Shown here piece by piece: positions 33,586 to 43,156 of a stretch of DNA of 64,000 nt. This stretch comes from Paragorgia papillata (taxonomy: Eukaryota; Cnidaria; Anthozoa; Scleralcyonacea; Coralliidae), in contig JAWNZC010000322.1 in the NCBI GenBank assembly GCA_035771165.1, positions 9,933,001-9,997,000 on the forward strand, given 5' to 3'. A model generated the notes under the pieces. That model did no database searches and was not told the origin of the DNA. It saw nothing but the letters and a program-made list of their open reading frames with translations. The first letter of the stretch is position 1. Each line of letters starts with the position of its first letter. A program made the translations under genes and the position numbers.

Positions 33586-33990
33586 TTACACACGTTTTAA
33601 AGTTTCACGTTTAAGAAGCTGTCTCTGATTTATACAGAACATCATTCTCCAATCCCTGCACGTATACTTCAGCAATTCAAGTCCATTTACCATCGGCTTG
33701 ATGCTTTGTAAGCTGCCCGCGAAAGCTTCGACAATTCTCGCGTCACACACCCTCTCCAACCCACTGTCAAAATACAACCAGATCTTTTGATCAGCCTCCA
33801 TCATAAGACAGTCGTGTTGTCTTTGAGACCCGTGACTTATACGGCAACCCTCACAGTTCTCCAATACCAAGGTAAAAATCTCTGAGGATATTTCTTCAGC
33901 ATAGCACTTTAGCAGCTTGTCTTCAATCAACTTTTGACGATGAGCCAGAAATTTCTCCTCTTCTCCAATGTCAGTGGAAATGTTAGACAT
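33586..33990 (-). CDS. Polinton Cys/His small protein
   Basis: The 134-codon intact ORF is the outermost gene of the right half. It carries CEGCRISHGSQRQHDC, a C-x2-C-x3-H-x5-H-x-C cluster that could bind zinc, and a C-terminal CRDW segment. I recall similar proteins in other cnidarian Polinton-like elements, but no function is known to me. Confidence 0.6.
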   Translation of the reverse strand: MSNISTDIGEEEKFLAHRQKLIEDKLLKCYAEEISSEIFTLVLENCEGCRISHGSQRQHDCLMMEADQKIWLYFDSGLERVCDARIVEAFAGSLQSIKPMVNGLELLKYTCRDWRMMFCINQRQLLKRETLKRV

Positions 33991-34093
33991 GTCTCTTCCA
34001 GAAGCGATGGTTTAGAATGTGACTAGAACTTGTTCAGTGACACGAATTATAAATTGTTTTTGAAAATAAGCTATTTTTGTTTCCGATAACATT

Positions 34094-34244
34094 CTCACTT
34101 GTTAAACCGGTTTATATGAATAACATGATTTCCGGCCTACATGCGCGCGCACAGGGCTCACACGGCCAGCCTGGTAACTAAAATCTAGGGGTAAGAGCTC
34201 CTGAAAAATGCTGACTCAGCTGTGCTATAGCTGCACCCTATCTA

Positions 34245-34246
<2 letters not shown>
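34094..34246 (-). repeat. Polinton right TIR
   Basis: This is the inverted partner of 20,770-20,922. It ends at CTATCTACT (34,246) and is followed by an AT tract. Confidence 0.95.
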
Positions 34247-34316
<70 letters not shown>

Positions 34317-34333
34317 TATATTATATATTGTAT
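34247..34333. repeat. AT tract flanking the Polinton, right
   Basis: A long TA tract follows the right TIR. It matches the composition of the left flank, so the Polinton probably inserted into a single AT microsatellite. Confidence 0.9.
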
Positions 34334-34394
34334 ATATATATATTCATAATAATTATTCGATATTATTAATAGTCTTCATCTATGAAGACTATAT

Positions 34395-34803
34395 TGTCTA
34401 GATATTGAAGATACTAGTCTGTTTCGAAATATCAAATAGCCTAAGTAAAATCATTCGACCACCAGCTCCCAACTTGACGTGTAGCTCAGTAGGTAGAGCA
34501 TCGGACTGGTAAACCGAAAGTCGCGGGTCAAGTAGAGTTTCTCTTTTTCATACCTTACTTCGTTCTTGAGAAAATAAGATTTGTTTCATATGCAAATAAT
34601 CTTAATATTAATTCAGGTTAACGAGCGAAAATAAGAGAACATCATCAATCATCTTGACAGGTAGTTATTTATCCAGACGCTCTCCGATGTCTAGGCATAT
34701 ACTGTAGATTGAACTCTCAGTTGTTTCTATTAAACTTTATGCATCGTGTAGTCCATTCAAAAGCGTCACGCGTTTTCTACACTGTTAAACTTATACTTTA
34801 ACA
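34395..34803 (+). repeat. Copia left LTR
   Basis: The repeat runs from TGTCTAGATATTG to CTTTAACA. It includes a tRNA-like segment (34,472-34,533) and the heptamer TACTGTA (34,700-34,706) at the position where the right LTR holds the large insertion. Confidence 0.85.
34472..34533 (+). other. tRNA-Thr-like body inside the copia LTR
   Basis: GTAGCTCAGTAGGTAGAGC is a canonical D-arm with an A-box. The next arm, CGGACTGGTAAACCG, gives loop CTGGTAA and anticodon GGT. In the right LTR the loop is CTAGTAA with anticodon AGT (36,724-36,785). The B-box is damaged (GGGTCAAGT lacks one T), and no proper T-arm follows. It is therefore a fossil or element-embedded Pol III-like module, not a functional tRNA gene. 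Confidence 0.7.
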
Positions 34804-34820
34804 GGTTATGGGCCCAGAGC
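34804..34820 (+). promoter_or_regulatory. Copia-type primer-binding site
   Basis: GGTTATGGGCCCAGAGC directly follows the LTR. In copia elements this site pairs with an internal part of initiator tRNA-Met, and the sequence here is close to that known site. Confidence 0.75.
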
Positions 34821-34880
34821 TAAGTTTGGGCAACTTGGATGTACGACACTTATTTGCGAAAGTAACCTGAGAATGTTGAC

Positions 34881-35767
34881 ATGGCTTCAAACGAAGAAAC
34901 GGCGTTGTCTCGCATCGAGAAGTTCAATGGAACGAATTTTCACTTGTGGAAATTCAAAATGCAAATGGTTCTTGAAGACAAGGATCTTTGGGGCATCGTG
35001 AGTGGCGTTGAGGTAGAACCTGCCGAGGAAGAAACTACTGAAACTCAACGACGACAATTTCAACGACGTGCCCGTAAAGCGCTAGCGACGATTTGTTTAT
35101 CTCTGCGAGATGAACAACTAGCGTTGGTTCGATCTGCGAACACTTCAAAGGAAGCCTGGTGGCTGGTGTAAACTGGTAAGCCACTACGAGGTAAAATCGT
35201 TAGCGGATAAGTTATTTCTGCGTAAGAGGTATTTTACAATGACAATGGTTGAGAACGATACTATGACGGAGCATATTAACAAGTTGAAAGCTTTGGCAGA
35301 ACAACCTGAAGCTGTAGGCGCTCCAATTTCCGAAGATGATCAAGTTGCAACGTTGTTATGTAGCTAGTCTTCCTGATTCGTATAATAATTTAATCATGGC
35401 TTTGGAGTCTCGCGATTTAAAACTGGATTTAAAACTGGAATTCGTCACTGCAAGATTACTTCATGAAGAACACAAGCGTAAAGAAATTTCTCTTCCTGTT
35501 GACAATACAGAGAAAGCTCTTCTCACATCGAAAGGTAAACAACACGAAAAGCCTAAAGGTAAGAAGAAAGGGAAATGTTACAATTGTGGGTTACTAGGAC
35601 ATTGGGCTAGAGATTACCGGAAACCGAAGAAAGTCCAACCTGAAGAAAAGAAAGGAACTCAAGCCAATGCGTCTTGTGCGACTAAATCTACTGTTACCGT
35701 GGAACAACACACTTTATTTTGGAGTTCGAAATGTGCCAACAACAGTTCGACGTGGTATATAGAATAG
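34881..35767 (+). pseudogene. Copia Gag
   Basis: The N-terminal segment (34,881-35,171) has KFNGTNFHLWKFKMQMVLED, typical copia Gag. The middle is frame-shifted around 35,165-35,360, and the C-terminal segment (35,336-35,767) ends with the zinc knuckle CYNCGLLGHWARDY. The last Cys of the C-x2-C-x4-H-x4-C knuckle is Tyr, so zinc binding is compromised. Confidence 0.82.
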
Positions 35768-36174
35768 ATTCAGGCGCTTCACAGCACATGTCTCATCAAA
35801 AGGATTCAATGGAAGATTATGTCGAATTTGCTACTCCAGAGAAAGTACGCTTAGGAGACAACCGAGTAATAGAAGCACTTGGAAAAGGGTCAGTTTGGTT
35901 GCAAGTCAAAGTTGGCGAGAATTACAAGCCAGCTAAATTACAAGATGTTTTGTTTGTGCCAGACCTAGCCAAAAATCTGTTTTCTGTTAGTGCCATCGCC
36001 AAGAAAGGACATTCTATGTCGTTTGATCAGCAAAAGTGTGTCATCATAGACAAGAATGGAAATCTGGTGGGTTCTGGTAAAGTGAGTGATAACCTCTTTG
36101 TTCTTGATGTCCTTGAAATGAAGGAAAAGTCACATAATGTCAACGCTGTCACCGGAGAGAGCTCAGAACATTAA
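35719..36174 (+). pseudogene. Copia aspartic protease
   Basis: RIDSGASQHMSHQKDSM contains the D-S-G-A active site. The sequence continues through DNRVIEALGKGSV and LQDVLFVPDLAKNLFSVSAI, as in copia pol. It is open to 36,174, then changes frame to the GAG-pre-integrase region. Confidence 0.85.
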
Positions 36175-36640
36175 TGGCACCAAAGATATGGACATTTGGG
36201 CTTAAAGAACCTGAGGAAGCTACGAGACGAGGAACTTGTCCAAGGTTTGAAATTCAAGTCTTCACAAGAATCAACGTTTTGCGATCGTTGTGCAAGCAAA
36301 AAAGGATTCCATTTCCTAAAGAACAAGCAACTCGAGCAACTGAAATCCTAGGGATTGTTCATAGCGATGTTTGTGGTCCCATATATACAAACGAAGAGTC
36401 ATGGAGGAAATTGTTACTTCGTAACATTCATTGATGATAAATCCAGATTCACAGCAGTCTACTTCATGAAACATAAAGATCAAGTCTTTGAGAAATTTAA
36501 GGAGTATGAAGCAATGGTTACGAATGTGAATGTGGAAAGAATATCAAGATCTTGCGTTCAGATAATGGTGGAGAATACACCTCGAAAGTATTTGTTGACA
36601 ATCTTCGCAAGAAAGGAATCCAGAGGCAGTATGAAGACTA
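36174..36640 (+). pseudogene. Copia integrase, 5' portion only
   Basis: The pieces include VHSDVCGPI (first catalytic Asp), FVTFIDDKSRFTAVYFMKHK and, in a further frame, the second Asp region. The sequence stops abruptly at about 36,640, where the right LTR begins. The remainder of pol is deleted. Confidence 0.82.
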
Positions 36641-37042
36641 TTGTCTAGATATTGAAGATACTAGTCTGTTTCGAAATATCAAATAGCCTACTGTAAGTAC
36701 CATCATTCGACCACCAGCTCCCAACTTGTCGTGTAGCTCAGTAGGTAGAGCATCGGACTAGTAAACCGAAGGTCGCGGGTCAAGTAGAGTTTCTCTTTTC
36801 CATACCTTACTTCGTTCTTGAGAAAATAAGATTTGTTTCATATGCAAATAATGTTAATATTAATTCAGGTTAACGAGCGAAAATAAGAGAACATCATCCA
36901 TCATCTTGACAGGTAGTTATTTATCCAGACGCTCTCCGATGTACTAAACATATACAGTGTGTATCGAATTTTTTTTTCGAACCCTTAGAAAAGGAATTAG
37001 CATTCTTTTCAAACAACCTATTGTAGTAGTTTGAAAGCCCTA

Positions 37043-37930
37043 CCCAGGTGAAAATCTTACATAAGATCTTGCCAAGATCTTGGCAAGATCTTATAAGATC
37101 TTATGTAAGATCTTGCAAGATCTTGGCAAGTTCTTGCAAGATCTTGCAAGATCTTGCAAGATCTTGCAAGATCTTATCAAGATCTTACAAGATCTTACAA
37201 GATCTTACAAGATAGCTTAAATTCTTACAAGATTTTAGACAAGCTTGTAGAAGATCTTGTTGAATCTTACAAGATCCTACAAGATCTTACAAGATCTTAC
37301 AAGATCTTGCTGAATCTTGCTGAATCTTACAAGATCTTACAAGATCCTACAAGATCTTACAAGATCTTACAAGATCTTACAAGATCTTACAAGATCTTAC
37401 AAGATCTTGCTGAATCTTACAAGATCTTACAAGATCCTACAAGATCTTACAAGATCTTATAAGATCTTACAAGATCTTACAAGATCTTGCTGAATCTTAC
37501 AAGATCTTACAAGATCCTACAAGATCTTACAAGATCTTACAAGATCCTACAAGATCCTACAAGATCTTAGAAGATCTTAGAAGATCTTACAAGATCTTAC
37601 AAGATCTTACAAGATCTTACAAGATCTTACAAGATATTGCTGAATCTTACAAGATCTTACAAGATCCTACAAGATCTTACAAGATCTTATAAGATCTTAC
37701 AAGATCTTGCAAGATCTTACAAGATCTTACAAGATCTTGCTGAATCTTACAAGATCTTACAAGATCCTACAAGATCTTACAAGATCTTACAAGATCCTAC
37801 AAGATCCTACAAGATCCTACAAGATCTTACAAGATCTTACAAGATCTTGCTGAATCTTACAAGATCTTACAAGATCCTACAAGATCCTACCAGGTCTTAC
37901 AAGATCTTACAAGATTGTACAAAATCTTAC
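37043..37930. repeat. ACAAGATCTT minisatellite array 1
   Basis: About 85 units of a 10-bp repeat, ACAAGATCTT, run through this interval with a variant GCTGAATCTT every 80-150 bp, always at multiples of 10. AAGATCTT is self-complementary, so a BglII site recurs every 10 bp. Ten-residue periodic ORFs across it are artefacts of the 10-bp period. Confidence 0.95.
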
Positions 37931-38042
37931 TATCTTGACTGTTGCAGAAACATACAAAATAACACAAGTTCTTGTTGAATCTGACAATATCTTCCCTGAT
38001 ATATCATTTGAAGGGCTTTAATAAGAGCATGATTAATTTGAT
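37931..38042. other. Spacer between array 1 and nested MITE
   Basis: Unique sequence with degraded array units at its left edge. No gene seen. Confidence 0.5.
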
Positions 38043-38523
38043 TTAAAGTGCTTATGAAACGAAAATTAAGTTTGTCTTATTTGAAAGTACTTTGAAATGA
38101 CAGAGTAACATCTTTTGCTGTTTTTTGTTTGCTTGCTTGCTTCTTTCTTGAGGTATCTCAGTTTGTTTTATTGTATGTGAAACTAACCAGTGACATCACA
38201 ATGCGCATGACTTACTGGGAAAGGTTTATATATACTGTATAGATCTTTCCTATTATTAAACGGAATTAGTTGAAAATGTAATTATTTTTGTTGTTGGAAG
38301 GGAAACACACACACCTGATAATAGAAAAGATATATAACCTTTCCCTGTAAGTCATTATGCACGCGTTGTGACGTCACTGGTTACAGTAGTTTCACTTATA
38401 AAACAAACTATGATATCCTAAAAACAAAGCAAGGAAACAAAAAGCAGCAAAATATGTTACTCTGTCATTTTAAAAGTACTTTCAAATAAGACAAACTTAA
38501 TTTTCGTTTCATAAGCACTTTAA
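38043..38523. mobile_element. Nested fold-back MITE, 481 bp, TTAA ends
   Basis: The ends TTAAAGTGCTTATGAAACG and its reverse complement are inverted repeats that extend about 120 bp inward, and even the centre is partly palindromic. It is related to the elements at 8,822-9,258 and 9,545-9,860. No coding capacity. Confidence 0.85.
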
Positions 38524-40365
38524 CAAAATTTGTTACATGTTACATTGTATAATTATATTGTTACATTAGATCTGGTAATGGTAGAGATGGGGTCATACAC
38601 AAGTGTAAATAATTAGTTTGTTTTTGTCCATTATTTTGCTTTATATGATTTTATGATTATCACTCTACATGTATGGTGAACAGTCAACCCCAACACACTT
38701 GCGTGTCCAGTTATTGATCTAGCTCTTTGGTAATTGGTGAAAAGAGACATAATATTACTCTCAAATAAGGTTGTTGAAAATAAACTGTAATTAACTATTT
38801 AAAGTATTTACGATTGACATTATTTAATTGCCAAGCTAATTAGTACTGTAATGACAAAATTCATTCATTCAAAATTTATAGTCTTTATAAGTTTTTGCTT
38901 TCTGCAGCATCCATTCTACATTTTGCATCCCTACATTTTTGGTTACATACATCCATAACTTGCTGGTGATATTTATTAACTTTGTCCGACCCATATTTGG
39001 CACGGAGTTAGTACATCTATAATAACAAATGGAGATATTAACAAAAGATTGATGTGAAATAGAATAAAACTTGCGAGATTCTGAACATTTGTTTAATTAA
39101 CTCTGAACATCAGCAAACTAAGGGGGTGATTACATGGACCAGGCTAGCCATCCTATATAAATTGTATGTCTTTTCAACATTTCAATTACATGACAAGCAA
39201 GCTAGCCCAGTTTGCCTTGATCCCAGTTGTCACAACCAGTTACGGGGCCAGTCCAGTCCATGTTTACTGGTAAATTTTAATATTCTTTGAAACATGTTTA
39301 ATATTCTTTGTAGTCTGGTTTATAGCAATACATTGCCGCAGATTCCAACACTGAGAACATTGCAGTCTAGGAATATCTAGTTTTCAAGCTATGTTGTTAA
39401 CACAGTAAAGCCTTTTCTTAAATTAAATATTGAAACATAACAGTTGTGTTCATCAAAAAGGGAATCAAATGGTCGACTTTTTGTAAATGAATTACCTATA
39501 GTATGCAGGGTATATATATTATATATATTCAAAATTGCCGCCGTTGTTGATCAACACAAAACAATTTGTCAATCCCCAAAACAAACCATAAATCCTTTAA
39601 TTGTAATACTTATAAACAACGAAAATAAACATATTTTGTAAGAATCAAACCGCAAATCGTTTGTATTCCGACAATTAAGAACATTTCTATTCCGTAGCGA
39701 ATAAATATAAAATACCCCGAGTATACCTTGCCGACTATTTCAAATTTATACAAATCAGTATACAAAATTGCTGATTAAAGAATCTATGACTTACCTTCAA
39801 TAATGTGATCGCATCCATCGTCTGTATACGTCGATCTAGCGAAGAACCATTTATAAAACAGAAGCAACAAATTACAAAGCAAAAGGCAAACAACGATCGC
39901 CAACGAACTTCCAATTCGAAAATGAACGCGTCACCGGGTTCCCGGGTCATCATGGGATAATAATCCCGCGTTAGCCTCGCGTGGTCTTAAGGTAGCACAA
40001 AACGTTTATGTAAATTTGCAGGTTGTATTCGCCCATAGTCACTCGAAAGTCGAAAGCCATACATCGAGTTTTACAAATCAATACTTTTTAATTCAACTTT
40101 ATGGGCTAGTATATTTAGGTCATTTGTCAAGTTTTATGTCTAATCAAATAGTGTGTAGCATGCTGCACAAAATATCTTTAGCACAGGAATTTTGAAGATA
40201 AGAAACGTATAGTTAAAGTTTGGTGGAAATATTGCTTGAGCAATATACGGTAGATCAAAAGAAACACTTATAAGCAAAATATGACAAATGGTAAACTTGG
40301 AAAAGCATTTGAAGCTCAATGTTTTAACTTCAGAGTTATAACTTAGAGATGAATAAAAAATCGAA
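38524..40365. other. AT-rich interior of the large transposon
   Basis: I see no supported gene, no TE motif and no strong repeat over this 1.8-kb stretch. A short hydrophobic reading frame near 39,735-39,953 has no recognised similarity. Confidence 0.5.
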
Positions 40366-40612
40366 TGAATAGAATATTCTATAGAATATTCAATAGAATG
40401 TTCTATTGGCCTCATATAGAAAATCTAATATAATACTTTGTGGAAGAAAAACCAATATGCTATAGAAAATCCAATAGAATATTCTATTGACACTTTAGTG
40501 TCATACAGAATATCCAACAGAATATTCTGTTGAAAAAAAAATCCATTGGATTATTCCATTGGATTTAGATTTCCAACAGAATATTCTATAGGATTCTATA
40601 GAACATTTTCTT
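40366..40612. repeat. Cluster of AGAATATTCT palindromes
   Basis: Variants of the self-complementary string ATAGAATATTCTAT occur about ten times, with longer mirror copies around them. The cluster runs into array 2, whose unit is also a palindrome. Confidence 0.8.
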
Positions 40613-40639
40613 AAGGGATATATCATACAAAATATCTTA

Positions 40640-41455
40640 TAAGCTTTTACAAGATAATACACAAGATCTTGAAAGATCTAGTGAGCTTTATGCAAAATTT
40701 GGTTCAAGATCTTAAATAATATCTTATAAGAAATTTCTTATAAGATCTTATTTAAGATCTTACAAGATTTTACAAGATCAGCTTACAATATCTTATAAGA
40801 TCTTATAAGATTTTGTAAGATCTTATAAGATCTTACAAGAATTTTCTTATAAGATCTTATTTAAGATCTTACAAGATCGTACAAGATCTTACAAGATCTT
40901 ACAAGATCTTATAAAATTTTGTAAGATCTTATAAGATCTTATAAGAATTTTCTTATAAGATCTTATTTAAGATCTTACAAGACCTTTCAAGATCTTATAA
41001 GATCTTACAAGATCTTTGTAAGATCTTATAAGATCTTATAAGAATTTTCTTATAAGATCTTATTTAAGATCTTACAAGATCGTACAAGATCTTACAAGAT
41101 CTTACAAGATCTTATAAAATTTTGTAAGATCTTATAAGATCTTATAAGAATTTTCTTATAAGATCTTATTTAAGATCTTACAAGATCTTTCAAGATCTTA
41201 TAAGATCTTACAATATCTTTGTAAGATCTTATAAGATCTTATAAGAAATTTCTTATAAGATCTTATTTAAGATCTTACAAGATCTTACAAGATCTTACAA
41301 GATCTTACAAGATCTTACAAGATCTTACAAGATCTTATAAGATCTTATAAGAAATTTCTTATAAGATCTTATTTAAGATCTTACAAGATCTTACAAGATC
41401 TTACAAGATCTTACAAGATCTTACAAGATCTTACAAGATCTTGTAAGATCTTGAC
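40640..41455. repeat. AAGATCTTA minisatellite array 2 with higher-order structure
   Basis: The basic units are ACAAGATCTT and ATAAGATCTT, punctuated by AGAATTTTCTTATAAGATCT at about 40,841, 40,946, 41,042, 41,149, 41,246 and 41,351. Spacings alternate near 105 and 97, giving a 201-204-bp dimer. Confidence 0.9.
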
Positions 41456-41818
41456 AAGATTTTCACCTGGGTAAGCACTTCGCTGAACCCACAGATGCGT
41501 AAAACACACGGTCTTTTACACCTGGGAAATTAAGATAACTTGAAGTGTATGCATGGTGAAAGTATTTAAAAGCTTTTTCGCTTCGTTTAACTTATGTGCT
41601 GATTAATTTATAACGCAGCGCTTTTAGGGCTTTCAAACTACTACAATAGGTTGTTTGAAAAGAATGCTAATTCATTTTCTAAGGGTTCGAATTTTTTTGA
41701 TACACACTGTAGATTGAACTCTCAGTTGTTTTTCTTAAACTTTATGCATCATGTAGTCCATTCAAAAGCGTCACGCGTTTTCTACACTGTTAAACTTATA
41801 CTTTAACAGGTTATGGGC

Positions 41819-43156
41819 AAGGAATCCACTTCCGCCACCGTCTTCTAGCACCGGTTATATTTATCCCTCGCAAGGTCTTGCCACGACGTTTTCCAGTGAA
41901 ACTCACAAAGTTAGCTTATCAACGTATATAGACCCAACGATATGTCTCTCTCTTCCAGCGGTGCATGCTATGACAGGTTGCGCATGCGACACAACATCAT
42001 ACCTGTTTAAGGTGGGCAGTGGCGTAGCCAGGGTCTTGAGTTTGGGGGGGCAAGAACCTCAATCTCCTAGGGGTCTGGGGCTTGCCCCCTGGAAAATTTT
42101 GGATTTCTAGGGTCTCTGAAACACTGTTTCCTGCATTTTGAGGCAAGTATTTAAGAGTAATCTGAAAGCCATAAATTACATGCATAATTTTGTTGAAATC
42201 AAACCAGAACGTAGAATACGACGTCAGAATATATTTGGATTTATTTATAAACAAGTCGTATAGTATTGTAATCTAAGTATAGCATATGTATGCCCGCAAT
42301 ATATATAACACATTACTAGTCTACTCACTTGGCCTTAAATCAATATAACCCCCCTACAAGATTCTCAACGGATTTAAACTTTTCACGAGAACGGTCTTGG
42401 AGAACATTAGGGGGGGCGACCGCCCCCCGCCCTCGCCCCCCCTGGCTACGCCACTGAAGGTGGGGAAAGTAAAGGTCATAAAAAAGCTCCTGAACACGGC
42501 AATTAAAGCCGACTTTCTCATGGATCTTGGTAAAGACCAGTCTATCACAGAGGAAATTGTGTAAAGTGCAAAAGAGTTTCTTCGTACGAAGCTGTGCACA
42601 GAAAGAAACATATTTTCAAACCAGAATTCATTTGTACAAAGAAATGAAAGTGAATTCGTCGATGTGTCTCCCACCTGATCCTGATTCTGTTGTATAAGTC
42701 ATAAAGCAAGTCCACTATCAAGATTACTTCTGGCGTCGGTGCACTGAAATCAATAATGAAATCATACCCTTCAGCGCAATTATGGATGGAAATGGTACGA
42801 GAAGCAGAAACTTACCAACATCGTTGAGTAGCAAGAGGCGCAAAAAGACAAGTACTAAAAACAAAGCAGATGACGAGGATACAGATGCCGAAGATGAACT
42901 AGAACCGCAAAGAGGGAGGCGTAAGAGGAGCAGAGTAAGGAGACCGATGATGTTGAGGAACAGAGATGAGACCAGTAATAGTAATCTTAATTACCAAGCA
43001 GACGATGAGATGGCTGTAAATCAAGAAGCTGCTGGAGAGCCTTTGCTGATTGAAGACGAAGATACTTCGTTCGCGGATAGCAATGGAAAGGAGAGCGACT
43101 GGGAGGTTTCAGACTTTCTTTCAAGTGGGGACTCTGGAGATGAATGGATGCCATGA
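41819..43156 (+). pseudogene. Transposon-associated protein with TGC-DTTSYLF motif, split by a hAT MITE
   Basis: Before the MITE the plus strand reads AVHAMTGC then DTTSYLF. After it, KVKVIKKLLNTAIKADFLMD continues in the same logical frame, with the 8-bp target duplication at the junction. A stop follows near 42,562, with further degraded coding (DPDSV region and HYQDYFWRRC). It then opens as a 124-codon segment (42,782-43,156) rich in Lys/Arg and then Asp/Glu, ending DWEVSDFLSSGDSGDEWMP. I recall the first motif from many uncharacterised, multi-copy cnidarian proteins. Function unknown. Confidence 0.55.
42017..42456. mobile_element. hAT-type MITE, 440 bp, perfect 8-bp target duplication
   Basis: The ends are CAGTGGCGTAGCCAGGG and CCCTGGCTACGCCACTG. 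AAGGTGGG flanks both sides (42,009-42,016 and 42,457-42,464). The same family is present at 49,171-58,381 and is split there by other elements. Confidence 0.93.

Larger units (their letters stand above)
20770..34246. mobile_element. Full-length Polinton/Maverick, 13.5 kb
   Basis: The 153-bp terminal inverted repeats begin AGTAGATAGGGTGCAGCT at both ends. Inside are the hallmark genes: protein-primed family B DNA polymerase, FtsK/HerA-type packaging ATPase, adenain-like cysteine protease, double-jelly-roll major capsid, minor capsid and DDE integrase with a chromodomain, plus small ORFs. Genes converge on about 28,560-28,740. The 6-bp flanks (TATATA and GATATA) differ at one base within an AT tract, so the target duplication is only suggestive. 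Frameshifts or stops affect POLB, PRO, MCP, mCP, INT and one accessory gene. Confidence 0.95.
36955..41709. mobile_element. Large non-autonomous DNA transposon (TA target, CAGTGTGTATC ends)
   Basis: TIRs of about 85 bp (36,955-37,042 and 41,625-41,709) begin CAGTGTGTATC and are flanked by TA on each side, which is the Tc1/mariner pattern. It lies within the copia right LTR. The interior has no transposase. It holds two short-period repeat arrays, a nested TTAA fold-back MITE, a cluster of AGAATATTCT palindromes and 2 kb of unique AT-rich sequence. Confidence 0.82.
34395..41808 (+). mobile_element. Deleted Ty1/copia element with split right LTR
   Basis: The left LTR (34,395-34,803) and right LTR (36,642-36,954 plus 41,710-41,808) bracket Gag, protease and the start of integrase. 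The rest of integrase, RT and RNase H are missing. The right LTR is interrupted by a 4.75-kb DNA transposon. The copia-type primer site GGTTATGGGCCCAGAGC follows the left LTR. No clear 5-bp target duplication is visible. Confidence 0.85.

Noticed and set aside
34484..34540. Functional tRNA-Thr gene
   Set aside because: The B-box is damaged, no T-arm or acceptor stem of normal form is present, and the sequence is part of an LTR found twice.
37154..37978. Two ORFs encoding a perfect ten-residue repeat (QDLTRSYKIL type)
   Set aside because: The period in residues follows from the 10-bp DNA repeat read three times. All three frames are open for the same reason, so there is no sign of protein-level selection.
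37043..41455. Regular short repeats resembling a CRISPR array
   Set aside because: Units are contiguous without unique spacers, are palindromic and lie inside a eukaryotic transposon.
42354..42674. Minus-strand ORF of 106 codons near the hAT MITE
   Set aside because: It spans the MITE end and the opposite-strand pseudogene; it is a shadow frame.
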